A stretch of 64,000 nt of DNA from Niallia circulans (GCF_003726095.1 NZ_CP026031.1:1860001-1924000); one strand, 5' to 3'. Positions 8,958-17,773 are shown, numbered from the stretch's first letter. Program-made: numbers and translations. Notes: generated by a model from the sequence alone, not told the origin.

Positions 8958-10382
8958 TTAACCATGAATGGCTTTTCCTTCAACAGCAAGGGCTGCTTCT
9001 CCAATTGCCTCTGTCAGTGTTGGATGGGGATGAATTGTATTCCCAATTTCCCAAGCTGTTGCGTCTAGCACTTTGGCAAGAGCAGCTTCTCCAATAAGAT
9101 CTGTTGCATGGGCCCCTATAATATGCACACCTAATAAATCATCGGTTTCTTGATCTGTAATTATTTTGACAAATCCATCTTGTTCTCCAAAAATAAGCGC
9201 TTTTCCAATCGCTTTAAAGGAAAATTTGCCTTTTTTAATCGTAAATCCAAGCTCAATTGCTTCTTCTTCTGTATATCCTACACTGGAAATCTCAGGACTT
9301 GTATAAATACATTTGGAAACTGTTTTATAATCCAGTGGATGTGGTTTTTCACCGGCTATATGCTCCACAGCGATTATCCCTTCATGGGAGGCAACATGCG
9401 CAAGCTGTAATCCTCCTATACAATCACCAATTGCGTAAATATGTGATTCTTTCGTTTGATAGAATTCATTTGTTTGAATTTGATTTTGAACAACCGCAAT
9501 GTCGGTATTTTCAAGACCAATTCCTTCTACATTTCCTATGCGGCCTACAGATACTAGCAGCTTTTCCCCTTCAAAGGACTTGGTCTCACCATTTTTTTCT
9601 GCTTGAATGATTACTTTATCCACATTCTTCTGTAAGGTTTCGGGAAGTACTTTAGCACCCGTTACGATCTGAATTCCTTTTTTCTTGAGAATTCTTTGTA
9701 ATTCTTTACTGATTTCCTTATCCTCTGTTGGCACCAATCGGTCACTATATTCTAAAATAGTTACTTTCACATCAAAATCAGCAAGCATGGAGGCCCATTC
9801 AGCCCCTATTACTCCCCCGCCAACGATTATAATGGACGAAGGAAGTTTTTCCATTTGCAGCGCTTCTTCTGAACTAATGACAGTCGAACCATCAATCTCT
9901 AGGCCAGGTAAGCTTTTTGGCCGGGACCCTGTTGCAATGATTACATGTTTCGGAAGCAGCATTTCGTTTTCTTCTCCATTATTCATTTCAACCGAAATAG
10001 TGCCTGGCATCGGGGAAAAAATGGATGGTCCCATTATTCTTCCATTTCCTTCATAAACATCAATTTTTCCTTTTTTCATTAAATACTGAACACCGCTGTG
10101 AAGCTGGCTTATAATGGTGGATTTTCTTTCTTGCACCCGATTGAAATCTAATCTTATATCTGAGGAAATAATTCCAAACTCCTCGCTTTTTTTCGCTGTT
10201 GCATAAACCTCAGCACTTCTTAATAACGCTTTACTTGGAATACAGCCATTATGTAAACACGTTCCACCTAATTTTCCTTTTTCAACCACTGCTGTCTTTA
10301 AACCTAATTGAGAAGCACGGATCGCTGCAACATAACCACCCGTTCCTCCTCCTAGAATGACAAGATCATATTCTTTAGCCAT
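8958..10382 (-). CDS. lpdV: Dihydrolipoamide dehydrogenase E3 (branched-chain type)
   Basis: 474-residue FAD flavoprotein that reoxidises the lipoyl groups of BkdB with NAD. The FAD dinucleotide fold is at the start (VILGGGTGGYVAA), the redox-active disulfide in GGTCLHNGCIPSKALL at about residues 38-54, the NAD fold in IIIVGGGVIGAEWASML, and the C-terminal His-Glu pair in HPHPTLTEAIGEAA. Encoded between buk and bkdAA with only 6 nt to buk, so it is the complex-specific E3 rather than the pyruvate dehydrogenase one. Confidence 0.94.
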   Translation of the reverse strand: MAKEYDLVILGGGTGGYVAAIRASQLGLKTAVVEKGKLGGTCLHNGCIPSKALLRSAEVYATAKKSEEFGIISSDIRLDFNRVQERKSTIISQLHSGVQYLMKKGKIDVYEGNGRIMGPSIFSPMPGTISVEMNNGEENEMLLPKHVIIATGSRPKSLPGLEIDGSTVISSEEALQMEKLPSSIIIVGGGVIGAEWASMLADFDVKVTILEYSDRLVPTEDKEISKELQRILKKKGIQIVTGAKVLPETLQKNVDKVIIQAEKNGETKSFEGEKLLVSVGRIGNVEGIGLENTDIAVVQNQIQTNEFYQTKESHIYAIGDCIGGLQLAHVASHEGIIAVEHIAGEKPHPLDYKTVSKCIYTSPEISSVGYTEEEAIELGFTIKKGKFSFKAIGKALIFGEQDGFVKIITDQETDDLLGVHIIGAHATDLIGEAALAKVLDATAWEIGNTIHPHPTLTEAIGEAALAVEGKAIHG

Positions 10383-10388
10383 CTATCT

Positions 10389-11480
10389 TCACTCCTCTCT
10401 TTCCCCATATTCTTTTGGTCTCTCTTCCTTACGTAATACTCTTAAAACACCTTCTGCTAAAGATTGACGTTCGTTTTCACCTGGATATACCATTATATCT
10501 GCAATCCAATTAACACGTTCCATAATTAATTTTACAAAACGGTTACTAAAGGCCAGTTCACCTGTCAGGATAATGGCATCTACTTTGCCAAAAAGCACGG
10601 TGCTCGCACTGCCAATTTCTTTAGCAATTTGATAAGCTAACGCCTCGTAAATAAGAATATTGGGATTATCTCGTTTACCAAGCTCTTCCTCTATGTCAAA
10701 AGAACCTTCAGGCACTTTATTAAGATAGGATTTCACTCCAGAATGATACAATAATTGATGCTTCATTTCTTCATATGTAAATTTACCTGAATAGCATAAA
10801 TCAACTAAATCACCATGAGGCAAAGTACCAGACCGTTCCAAACTAAATGGCCCTTCCCCATTTAAACCATTATTGACGTCTATTACTTTTCCTTTTGCAT
10901 GTGCACCAATTGTAATTCCATCCCCAAGATGTGCAATAATCAAATGTGCTTCTTCATATTTTTTGCCTAACTCCATCGCTGCTCGTCTTCCCGTTGCTTT
11001 ATGATTAAGTGCATGAAAAACACTTTTTCTTGTAATGCTCGGATATCCAGAAACCTTCGCAATATCGTCCATTTCATCGACAACAACTGGATCAACTATA
11101 TAGGAAGGAATCTCTAAATGTTCAGCAATGTCATAAGTGATGAGCGCTCCTAAATTGGAAGGATGCTCTCCTCTTGTTTGAGCGAACAGCTCCTCCCGCA
11201 TAGCAGCATTTATCGAATAAGTTCCACCATCGATCGGTTTAAGCAGCCCGCCTCTTCCACAGACAGCTGCCAATTTGGAAAGGTTGATTCCTTTATTTAC
11301 TAAATAAGATAAAACCTCATCTGATCGATATTTATATTGAGCAACAATCGAAGGGAATTCTAGCAATTTATTGGAATCATGGTGTAAATCATCTACAATA
11401 ATCGGAACTTCATTTTCATATAAGGCGATTTCGGTTTCTCCTGCCCGTGGGTTTATGACCAATATGCGATATTTCCTCAT
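10389..11480 (-). CDS. buk: Butyrate / branched-chain fatty-acid kinase
   Basis: 363-residue acetokinase-family kinase interconverting acyl phosphate and acid with ADP/ATP. Family features include the start ILVINPRAGETEIALYENE, VCGRGGLLKPIDGGTY, the phosphate-binding IIAHLGDGITIGAH and the C-terminal IILTGELAFSNRFV. In B. subtilis it works with phosphate butyryltransferase (Ptb), turning branched acyl-CoA into acid plus ATP. Here ptb is absent from the operon although buk is intact, so its acyl-phosphate donor must be made by an enzyme encoded elsewhere. Located 21 nt downstream of bkdR. Confidence 0.92.
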   Translation of the reverse strand: MRKYRILVINPRAGETEIALYENEVPIIVDDLHHDSNKLLEFPSIVAQYKYRSDEVLSYLVNKGINLSKLAAVCGRGGLLKPIDGGTYSINAAMREELFAQTRGEHPSNLGALITYDIAEHLEIPSYIVDPVVVDEMDDIAKVSGYPSITRKSVFHALNHKATGRRAAMELGKKYEEAHLIIAHLGDGITIGAHAKGKVIDVNNGLNGEGPFSLERSGTLPHGDLVDLCYSGKFTYEEMKHQLLYHSGVKSYLNKVPEGSFDIEEELGKRDNPNILIYEALAYQIAKEIGSASTVLFGKVDAIILTGELAFSNRFVKLIMERVNWIADIMVYPGENERQSLAEGVLRVLRKEERPKEYGEREE

Positions 11481-11501
11481 TTTTATAAGCCCCTAAAAAA
11501 T

Positions 11502-13130
11502 TTAATTTAAATGATACTTATCCAATTTATAGTATAAATTACGGACTGACAGACCCAATGTTTTAGCAGTTAATGTTTTATTTCCATCTAGCTTTCTCAA
11601 TGTCTGTTCGATAATAACTTTCTCGTATTTCTCTACCAGGTCAGATAATGTTTGATTGTCAGCATTGGCTTCCTCTTGAAATTCCGCTTGATGCTTTTTT
11701 ATTACCTGCGGTGGCGCGAGATGCTCTAATTTGAGCACGGTATCTTCTTCCTTAGCTTGTATCATCGAAAGCTGGAGGATTGCCTTTAATTCAAGGATAT
11801 TCCTTGTATAACCATAATTTTTTAATGCCGTCTGTGCTTCTGGGTCAATATCAGTTATCCATCTTCCACTGTCTTCGTTCAACTCGATAAGAAAATGTTT
11901 TGCTAGCAGATAAATATCCTCTTTACGTTCCCTTAAAGGTGGTAAGTATATATTTGATTTCATTAATTCATCATAAAGCTCCTCTAAAAAATCCCCTGCC
12001 ATTAGTGCTTTTTCTAGCTTAATAGGGGAGGAAACAATAAGGCGAAAAGATGATAGCTGCTTCTCTTCCAGTTCTAATTCCTTCAATCTTTTTAAAAGCA
12101 AGGTTTGTTCAGCCATCGATAAACAGGTAATATTTTCAAGATATACAGTTCCTTTTGATAAAGGGTTCTTTTTATTTAAAAATGCTCGTAACTGTTCTCG
12201 ATGCTTCTGTGGACGAATCCGTCTAAATAGATGAAACTTATTTCCACCCCAATTATGAATGGCATTTGCAAGCATAAACTTACCAGTTCCCTCTTCTCCG
12301 CGGATAAATATAACCTGTTTACTCCCTGCTGCTAACTTTGCCTGTTCAATAGCAAAGTTCATGGATGGAGACTGATATATAAAATCATCAAACTGAAAGC
12401 TTTGTTCTAATCCTCGGATAATGGCTTTTGTCTGTTGAAGTTCCTTTTTTAACTGAGCCGTTTCTGTTTCATTATGAAGAATTTGCAAACAGCCCTTTAA
12501 TTTTCCATCCACTATAATAGGTGTACTTTTTACCGTTAAACATAAGGTGCCTGTCTGAATGATTATTTCTGCATCTCTTCTTGTTTGAATAACTTCTTCT
12601 CTATTTTTTTTCATTAATTGATGATTATTTTGCTGATCAAGAAGCACAGCCAATTCTTTATATGACGAATTTTGCATAACAATATGACCAAATTCATCTA
12701 CTACAACATAGGCTTCTGCACTTTTTTGCAAAAGCAATGTTAGCAGCATTTGAAGGTTATCTTTATCTATCCAATGTCTTTTTTGACTCTCTTCTTGTAA
12801 TACCGCTACAGCACCGATTATACTATTATCTTTTCCTATCAATGGATAACGGGAAATAAGAAGATAATCCGTTTCAGAAACAGCAAACTTTTTCTGCTCC
12901 TCTATTCTTTTCGTATGTAATACTCTCATCATCCCACTGTTAGGGATAACGGATAAAATATGCTGGTCTTTTTGAAGTGAATATTGGTTCTGCATCAAAC
13001 TTTGCGCACTTTTATTGAAATAAGAGATAACTCCGCAATTATCTACTATAATTATGCCTTCCTTTATTTCATCAAAAAGCGTATAAGAGGTTGACTGTAT
13101 CATTCGATCAATCATTCGCACACTTCCCAT
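11502..13130 (-). CDS. bkdR: BkdR-like regulator with degenerate sigma-54 AAA+ domain
   Basis: 542-residue regulator at the head of the bkd operon. Two PAS-like sensor regions lie near residues 8-100 and 130-225. A reduced AAA+ domain follows: Walker A is kept as RGEEGTGKFML at about 277-287, but the GAFTGA loop that contacts sigma-54 is missing, about 40 residues of the usual stretch between Walker A and B are absent, and Walker B reads GTVYLENI rather than LDE(I). The sensor region PPLRERKEDI is intact. A Fis-type helix-turn-helix ends the protein (TAKTLGLSVRNLYYKLDKY). B. subtilis BkdR is longer (about 690 residues) and a true sigma-L activator. The ATG at 13130 is not well supported by a ribosome site; the ATG at 13115 is an alternative. 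Confidence 0.8.
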   Translation of the reverse strand: MGSVRMIDRMIQSTSYTLFDEIKEGIIIVDNCGVISYFNKSAQSLMQNQYSLQKDQHILSVIPNSGMMRVLHTKRIEEQKKFAVSETDYLLISRYPLIGKDNSIIGAVAVLQEESQKRHWIDKDNLQMLLTLLLQKSAEAYVVVDEFGHIVMQNSSYKELAVLLDQQNNHQLMKKNREEVIQTRRDAEIIIQTGTLCLTVKSTPIIVDGKLKGCLQILHNETETAQLKKELQQTKAIIRGLEQSFQFDDFIYQSPSMNFAIEQAKLAAGSKQVIFIRGEEGTGKFMLANAIHNWGGNKFHLFRRIRPQKHREQLRAFLNKKNPLSKGTVYLENITCLSMAEQTLLLKRLKELELEEKQLSSFRLIVSSPIKLEKALMAGDFLEELYDELMKSNIYLPPLRERKEDIYLLAKHFLIELNEDSGRWITDIDPEAQTALKNYGYTRNILELKAILQLSMIQAKEEDTVLKLEHLAPPQVIKKHQAEFQEEANADNQTLSDLVEKYEKVIIEQTLRKLDGNKTLTAKTLGLSVRNLYYKLDKYHLN

Positions 13131-13162
13131 CTGTCTATCCGTGCAATTTATTTCATATCTAT

Positions 13163-13201
13163 ACTATACCTACTCCCTAAAAATTATGCAATTTTTTTCC
13201 C
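13163..13201 (-). promoter_or_regulatory. bkd operon promoter, overlapping sigma-A and sigma-54-like elements
   Basis: TTGCAT-N17-TATAGT (13191 to 13163) is a good sigma-A promoter about 30 nt before bkdR. The same TTGCA also forms the -12 half of TGGGAAAAAAATTGCA, which keeps the invariant GG-N10-GC spacing of a sigma-54 promoter with two mismatches to TGGCAC-N5-TTGCA. A CodY-like AATTTTCWGAAAATT relative with four mismatches lies at 13210-13224. Confidence 0.55.
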
Positions 13202-13311
13202 ATTTTCTTTTATTTCTGAAAAGTAGAAAGGTTATGTCTGTTTTAATATTTTGAGACGCTAACTTATTAAGGTGGAATATTCAAATAGTTGTTTAAGAAT
13301 TCTTTTCTTGC

Positions 13312-13363
13312 AAAAAAAGGTTTTCCGCCTCTTCTCTATATTAGAGATTACAGCAGAAAACCC
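13312..13363 (-). terminator. Terminator of yqiK
   Basis: GGTTTTCTGC pairs with GCGGAAAACC around an AT-rich loop containing a small inner hairpin; the minus-strand transcript ends in TTTTTTTG. Confidence 0.8.
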
Positions 13364-13368
13364 ATTTT

Positions 13369-14091
13369 TTATGATTGTGTCAGGACAGTTCGTGCAATAA
13401 TTGGCTCATCTGTAATAATGGCAGATATTCCAGCATCCATTAATGCTTGCATCGTTTTCGGATTATTTACCGTATATGCCCTAACTTTAATATTATTTTC
13501 TTCTGAGGTTTTTATTATCTCTGGATTTATCCGTTTATAATTAGGGTGAAATCCTTTAGCATTTATAGCATTGGCATAAATCCAAGGCTGATAAATTCCA
13601 TCAGACAACAAAGGAGCTGTTTCAATTTCTGGAGCGATGCGATAAGTATGTACAAGACTATAATGATTAAAGGAGGAGAAAATAATTCTTTTTTCAAAAC
13701 CATATTTGCGGATGAGAGCAATCGTTTTCTCTTCCATTCCTTCATATGCAATCTTGTTATTCTTCATTTCAATATTGCAGATTATGTCATTATCTTGCAT
13801 CCAATCAAATAACTCGATTAATGTGGGAATAGGCTCATTTTCGTCCTGCTTAAATCGATGTCCTGCATTAAATGATCTTAAATCCTTATAACTGAATGCT
13901 TGCACATAGCCTGAAGCATCCGTTGTTCGATCAACCTTTTCATCATGGATGATGACTATTTCTCCATCCTTAGACATTTGAATATCAATTTCAATCCCAT
14001 CAGCCTCTGCCTTTTCTGCCTCGATAAAAGCCTTCATTGTATTCTCCGGATAATGTGCCGAAAAACCTCTGTGTGCAAATATTTTCGTCAT
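13369..14091 (-). CDS. yqiK: Glycerophosphodiester phosphodiesterase YqiK
   Basis: 240-residue cytoplasmic GDPD-family enzyme that splits glycerophosphodiesters into glycerol 3-phosphate and an alcohol. The catalytic HRG appears at residues 7-9 (FAHRGFSAHYPENT), followed by the metal-binding EIDIQMSKDGEIVIIHDE with Glu, Asp and His in their usual places, and NIEMK further on. No signal peptide, unlike secreted GlpQ. Monocistronic, lying just upstream of the bkd operon as in B. subtilis. Substrate specificity cannot be told from sequence. Confidence 0.92.
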   Translation of the reverse strand: MTKIFAHRGFSAHYPENTMKAFIEAEKAEADGIEIDIQMSKDGEIVIIHDEKVDRTTDASGYVQAFSYKDLRSFNAGHRFKQDENEPIPTLIELFDWMQDNDIICNIEMKNNKIAYEGMEEKTIALIRKYGFEKRIIFSSFNHYSLVHTYRIAPEIETAPLLSDGIYQPWIYANAINAKGFHPNYKRINPEIIKTSEENNIKVRAYTVNNPKTMQALMDAGISAIITDEPIIARTVLTQS

Positions 14092-14158
14092 AACAAAATC
14101 ACTTCCTTATGTAGAACTTCATTATATAAAGCCATTTACATAATGTTTTGGTTAGATG

Positions 14159-14192
14159 AAAAAAACAGGCCCTAACCTAAGTCAGAGCCTGT
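14159..14192 (-). terminator. Terminator of the cold-shock gene
   Basis: ACAGGCTCT pairs with AGGGCCTGT (one G-U), followed on the minus strand by TTTTTTTC, shortly after the stop codon. Confidence 0.85.
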
Positions 14193-14207
14193 ATTACTTT
14201 TGTTAAA

Positions 14208-14408
14208 TTAGTTTTTTACTACGTTAGCAGCTTGAGGTCCGCGTTGACCTTCTTCTATGTCAAAACTTACTTCTTGACCTTCGTCTAAAGTTTTGAAACC
14301 TTCAGTTTGAATAGCGCTGAAATGTACGAATACATCTTGTCCTTCTTCTGTTTCGATGAATCCAAAACCTTTTTCTGCGTTAAACCATTTTACTTTACCT
14401 GTAGCCAT
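14208..14408 (-). CDS. Cold-shock protein (CspB/C/D family)
   Basis: 66-residue nucleic-acid chaperone with the single cold-shock domain. RNP1 is KGFGFIE and RNP2 is VFVHFSAI; the start [14 protein letters not shown] is standard. The ATG at 14408 has AGGAGG 8 nt upstream; an in-frame ATG at 14438 would add ten unrelated residues. Closest in pattern to CspC and CspD, but the paralogue cannot be settled here. The gene has a leader of about 110 nt from its predicted promoter, as cold-shock mRNAs typically do. Confidence 0.95.
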   Translation of the reverse strand: MATGKVKWFNAEKGFGFIETEEGQDVFVHFSAIQTEGFKTLDEGQEVSFDIEEGQRGPQAANVVKN

Positions 14409-14526
14409 TTCTTGTTTCCTCCTATGTGCTTTATGCACAAATGTATTACTATCCTTGCTCGTAGTAAAAAATAAAGAAATATGTATTTCTCAACTATTTT
14501 CTAAAGAACAAAAATAAGTCTCCTTA

Positions 14527-14555
14527 ATAGTAACAGGTTAATCTGCAGAAAGCAA
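14527..14555 (-). promoter_or_regulatory. Candidate promoter of the cold-shock gene
   Basis: TTGCTT-N17-TACTAT on the minus strand gives a predicted start about 110 nt before the ATG, leaving a long leader suited to temperature-responsive folding. The rest of 14409-14873 is AT-rich and shows no other gene. Confidence 0.5.
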
Positions 14556-14873
14556 ATCTTTGAACGATTATTTTTCAATTTTTTAAAATAAATTCCTTAT
14601 TTTGGATTAATCAGTTAAATAATCGCGGGAATATAACTATATGGGCGTGTTTTTTATTCTAGCTATTTAAAGCGCTTCATTTTCTTGCTTTTTAGTATTT
14701 TGTTGTCCCCATTGCTTTTTGTTCCTATTTGCTTCCCTTCTTGAAAAAATTTTATAGGAAATCCCTAATCCCTCTCGAATACATGGTAACATTAATCTAA
14801 AGCAAGAATGGCTAAAATAGACTATGCTGTTATATTAAAACATAATCCAATTAAGTAACAGAGAGGTACCATT

Positions 14874-15347
14874 ATGTTTAGGATTGACGAAATAGAGGAT
14901 GCTGAAATTTTATATTATGTATATAATTTAAACTGGCTATTACCTAAAGAAAATCAAGAGATAGCAATTGACTTTCTAATTAATTTGCCTCCAGATAAAG
15001 CCGATATGATTATCCCTAAATACGGGAAAGAGTGCTGGGAAAATAGTGTTAGGGTTATTAAAAAAATAGGATATCCAAACAATAAAAAAGCTTTACCTAA
15101 ATTAGCAAGATTATTACAAGATAGAAATTGGCCAGGTTCTCTTGAAGCAATTGAGCTTTTTCGTGAACTCGGAAAAGCAATAGCTACCCCTTATATAGAA
15201 CAAGAGTGTATTTCAGCATGCAAACAAAAGGATTTAGACTGGCTAGAGAATTTATTTTTTGCTTGTAATAGCTTAAATTATAGCGAGAATGATTTCAAAC
15301 ATAAAGATAGTTATCGATTCATGAAAAAAAGTGCTGAATCACTTTAA
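14874..15347 (+). CDS. Orphan protein with HEAT-like / DUF5071-like C-terminal half
   Basis: 157-residue soluble protein preceded by AGAGAGG 7 nt before the ATG. Residues 1-45 are acidic and helical; from about 75 the stretch ALPKLARLLQDRNWPGSLEA resembles the DUF5071 signature (P-x-L-x-x-L-x-x-x-NWP) and a HEAT-type helical repeat. DUF5071 proteins often occur as immunity-like or orphan genes, so a role is not assignable. It stands alone on the plus strand between the cold-shock gene and spo0A, with no operon partner. Domain naming is tentative; the gene itself looks real. Confidence 0.65.
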   Translation: MFRIDEIEDAEILYYVYNLNWLLPKENQEIAIDFLINLPPDKADMIIPKYGKECWENSVRVIKKIGYPNNKKALPKLARLLQDRNWPGSLEAIELFRELGKAIATPYIEQECISACKQKDLDWLENLFFACNSLNYSENDFKHKDSYRFMKKSAESL

Positions 15348-15450
15348 TAGAGTAATAAATCTGTTTAAAGAGTCACTCCCCCCTAGGACACAAAAAGGTT
15401 GTTTTTCAACTTTTTAGGTCCTTTTATTTTCTTACTTATACTCAACAAAA

Positions 15451-15486
15451 ACAAACCCAATAAATCATTTGATTTATTGGGTTTGT
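15451..15486 (-). terminator. Perfect palindrome downstream of spo0A
   Basis: ACAAACCCAATAAATCA is followed, after TT, by its exact complement, giving a 17-bp inverted repeat. On the minus strand it ends in GTTTGTTTTTGTTG, so it can terminate spo0A transcription. A weaker A/T-rich hairpin (AAAAAGGTTG/CAACTTTTT) at 15391-15414 could serve the plus-strand orphan gene. Confidence 0.7.
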
Positions 15487-15537
15487 TGGTAAAAATTTAT
15501 TGGTTTAAATCCAAAGAGAAAGTTTATCTTTTACATA

Positions 15538-15578
15538 TTGGTGGGTTTTACCGTTTCTCTAAAACCCTCTCCTACCAA
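15538..15578 (-). terminator. Imperfect hairpin just after spo0A
   Basis: TTGGT.GG.GTTTTA on the minus strand pairs with TAAAACCCACCAA around GAGAAACGG, with a bulge. No run of T follows, so it may be a 3'-end stabiliser ahead of the stronger palindrome at 15451-15486. Confidence 0.45.
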
Positions 15579-15592
15579 CAGCCCTAACCCTC

Positions 15593-16375
15593 TCAGGAAG
15601 CCTTATGCTCCAATCTCAGCTTATCTGCCACAATCGCGATAAATTCTGAGTTAGTTGGTTTTGCTTTGGACATGCTGACAGTGTAGCCGAACAAGGATGA
15701 GATGGAGTCGATGTTGCCTCTGCTCCACGCCACTTCAATAGCATGACGGATTGCCCGCTCGACACGGCTTGCTGTTGTATTAAATTTCTTCGCGATATCT
15801 GGATACAATACTTTTGTAATGGATCCTAATAATTCGATATCATTATAAACCATGGAAATGGCTTCGCGTAAATAGAGGTATCCTTTAATATGGGCAGGAA
15901 CACCAATCTCGTGAATAATACTTGTAATGCTTGCGTCCAAATTCTTCGTTTTTGGTTCTTGTGTTTTGAAAGAAGAAGAAGATTTTCTGACAAATCCGGT
16001 TGTTTTGCCACTTACTTGACGAATATGGCTTGCTAAATACTCCATGTCAAACGGTTTTAAAATAAAATAAGAGGCACCTAATTCAACCGCTTTTTTTGTA
16101 ACATCTTCTTGACCAAAGGCAGTTAACATAATCACGTTAGGCATAGGTTTATTCATTTGGCGCATTCTTTCTAATACGGCTAAACCATCTAAATGAGGCA
16201 TGATAATGTCTAGCACCATCACGTCTGGTTCTAGCTGCTCTACTAGCTCTAGACACTCCTGGCCGTTATGGGCAACACCAATTACTTCCATGTCGTCCTG
16301 AGCATCTATATACTCTTCCAATAATCCTACCAGTTCACGATTGTCATCCACAATGCATACTTTTATTTTCTTCAA
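15593..16375 (-). CDS. spo0A: Sporulation master response regulator Spo0A
   Basis: 260-residue transcription factor that commits the cell to sporulation. The receiver domain has the acidic pair in CIVDDNRE (Asp10, Asp11), the phosphorylated aspartate in [13 protein letters not shown] (Asp56) and the switch lysine in FILKPFD. After a variable linker the sporulation-specific DNA-binding domain contains the recognition-helix region [20 protein letters not shown] and [15 protein letters not shown]. Upstream DNA carries a sigma-H-like promoter and Spo0A boxes, indicating autoregulation. In B. subtilis it directly follows spoIVB; here menA lies between them. Confidence 0.98.
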   Translation of the reverse strand: MKKIKVCIVDDNRELVGLLEEYIDAQDDMEVIGVAHNGQECLELVEQLEPDVMVLDIIMPHLDGLAVLERMRQMNKPMPNVIMLTAFGQEDVTKKAVELGASYFILKPFDMEYLASHIRQVSGKTTGFVRKSSSSFKTQEPKTKNLDASITSIIHEIGVPAHIKGYLYLREAISMVYNDIELLGSITKVLYPDIAKKFNTTASRVERAIRHAIEVAWSRGNIDSISSLFGYTVSMSKAKPTNSEFIAIVADKLRLEHKAS

Positions 16376-16439
16376 CGATTGTTTCCTCCCTCAATCCAAA
16401 TGTCTCTAATTTTATCTATATTTTTATTCTAAATGACAT

Positions 16440-16466
16440 TTTCGACAAAGCAACCAAAAATCCTTT
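16440..16466 (-). promoter_or_regulatory. Sigma-H-type promoter of spo0A overlapping a 0A box
   Basis: Minus strand AAAGGATTT-N11-GTCGAAA fits the sigma-H pattern RNAGGAWWW-N11/12-RNNGAAT with one mismatch. Its -10 lies inside a perfect 0A box TGTCGAA (16447 to 16441), about 65 nt before spo0A. Confidence 0.65.
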
Positions 16467-16559
16467 GATTTTATAAAAAAAACTTAAAAAATAGGAAAAA
16501 CCCCATTATTTCTCTCATTTTCTCACGTTTTCGACTGATTTCGATATCCTTCATGTTTT

Positions 16560-16566
16560 TGTCGAA
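16560..16566 (+). promoter_or_regulatory. Second 0A box upstream of spo0A
   Basis: Perfect TGTCGAA. A one-mismatch relative, AGTCGAA, is on the opposite strand nearby at about 16530. Together with the box at 16441 they suggest that spo0A control is self-dependent. Confidence 0.55.
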
Positions 16567-16693
16567 AAATCTTTACGACTTTATTATACACAACACTTGG
16601 CAATAGAAAAAGCAATCAAGTGACTTATCTTCCATATACCCAAACACTTCTTTATTTGGAAGAAAAAATTATGACTTTTTTATGAATATTTTC

Positions 16694-16723
16694 TTGTTGG
16701 GATACAACTTTATGCGGTATTAT
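16694..16723 (+). promoter_or_regulatory. Possible promoter of menA
   Basis: TTGTTG-N18-TATTAT on the plus strand, about 125 nt before the menA start. Moderate match to sigma-A. Confidence 0.35.
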
Positions 16724-16850
16724 TAAAGTTGGACACAAAAACGTCTAGTTTTTTTGTTTTTACATTTATCTGTATAAAACAGATAAAGCTTGCACAAATT
16801 TATTAAGTATTTGTGTTTTCATTTTCCCAAAGTATAGAAAGGATTTTTTT

Positions 16851-17765
16851 ATGGAGAACGTCACTAAGGAAAACAACACTTATAAAATACTATGGAAGCT
16901 AACGAGACCGCATACGTTAACAGCTTCTTTTGTACCAGTTTCCATTGGTACGGTATTATCTTTCCCTCATGCCTCAACAAAATGGGGTTTATTTTTTGCC
17001 ATGATGTTTGCTTGTTTGATTATTCAAATCGCAACCAACTTATTTAATGAGTACTATGATTATGTAAGAGGAATTGATACTGCAGATTCAGTAGGAATAG
17101 GCGGAGCAATTGTTCATCATGGAATGAAGCCAAAATTAGTTTTAAATATGGCAATCAGCCTATATATAATTGCACTACTTTTAGGTATTTATATTTGTTC
17201 TAATACTTCTTGGTGGATTGCATTAGTCGGCATTCTCGGCATGGCGATTGGCTATTTATATACAGGAGGTCCGCTTCCAATAGCTTATACACCTCTTGGA
17301 GAAGTTTTTTCTGGCATATGTATGGGATGTATCTTCATCCTTATCTCTTTCTTTATCCAAGCAGGTCACATTAGCGAGGAGAGCATCCTTATTTCTGTTC
17401 CAATCGCTATTCTAATTGGTGCGATTAATTTATCGAATAATATTAGGGATATTGAAGAGGATACATTAGGTGGCAGAAAGACGATTGCTATTCTTATCGG
17501 CTTTAACAAAGCGGTTAACCTACTTGCGGCATTATTTATCTTATCATACCTCTGGATTATTATTTTCGTTGCTCTCGGCTTCTTTAGTCCTTGGCTATTA
17601 ATCGTACTGCTTAGTTTCAAAAAGCCATTAGATGCCATTAGGGGCTTTAAAGGAGATCGAAGCCAAACACCGATCGCCATGAAAAACACTGGTTTAACAA
17701 ACACCATGTTTGGATTATTTATCACGGTTGGTTATTTGTTAGATTTCATTATGCAAAATGCGTAG
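16851..17765 (+). CDS. menA: 1,4-dihydroxy-2-naphthoate polyprenyltransferase (MenA)
   Basis: 304-residue UbiA-superfamily membrane enzyme with eight or nine predicted helices. The start RPHTLTASFVPV is characteristic of MenA. The first aspartate-rich loop reads NLFNEYYDYVRGIDTAD (about residues 64-80) and the second NNIRDIEEDTLGGRKT (about 190-205); both bind Mg-prenyl diphosphate. It attaches the prenyl tail to DHNA in menaquinone synthesis. AAAGGA precedes the ATG. A paralogous prenyltransferase role cannot be excluded without the rest of the genome. It is transcribed against the surrounding sporulation genes. Confidence 0.82.
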   Translation: MENVTKENNTYKILWKLTRPHTLTASFVPVSIGTVLSFPHASTKWGLFFAMMFACLIIQIATNLFNEYYDYVRGIDTADSVGIGGAIVHHGMKPKLVLNMAISLYIIALLLGIYICSNTSWWIALVGILGMAIGYLYTGGPLPIAYTPLGEVFSGICMGCIFILISFFIQAGHISEESILISVPIAILIGAINLSNNIRDIEEDTLGGRKTIAILIGFNKAVNLLAALFILSYLWIIIFVALGFFSPWLLIVLLSFKKPLDAIRGFKGDRSQTPIAMKNTGLTNTMFGLFITVGYLLDFIMQNA

Positions 17766-17773
17766 TAGTAGTA

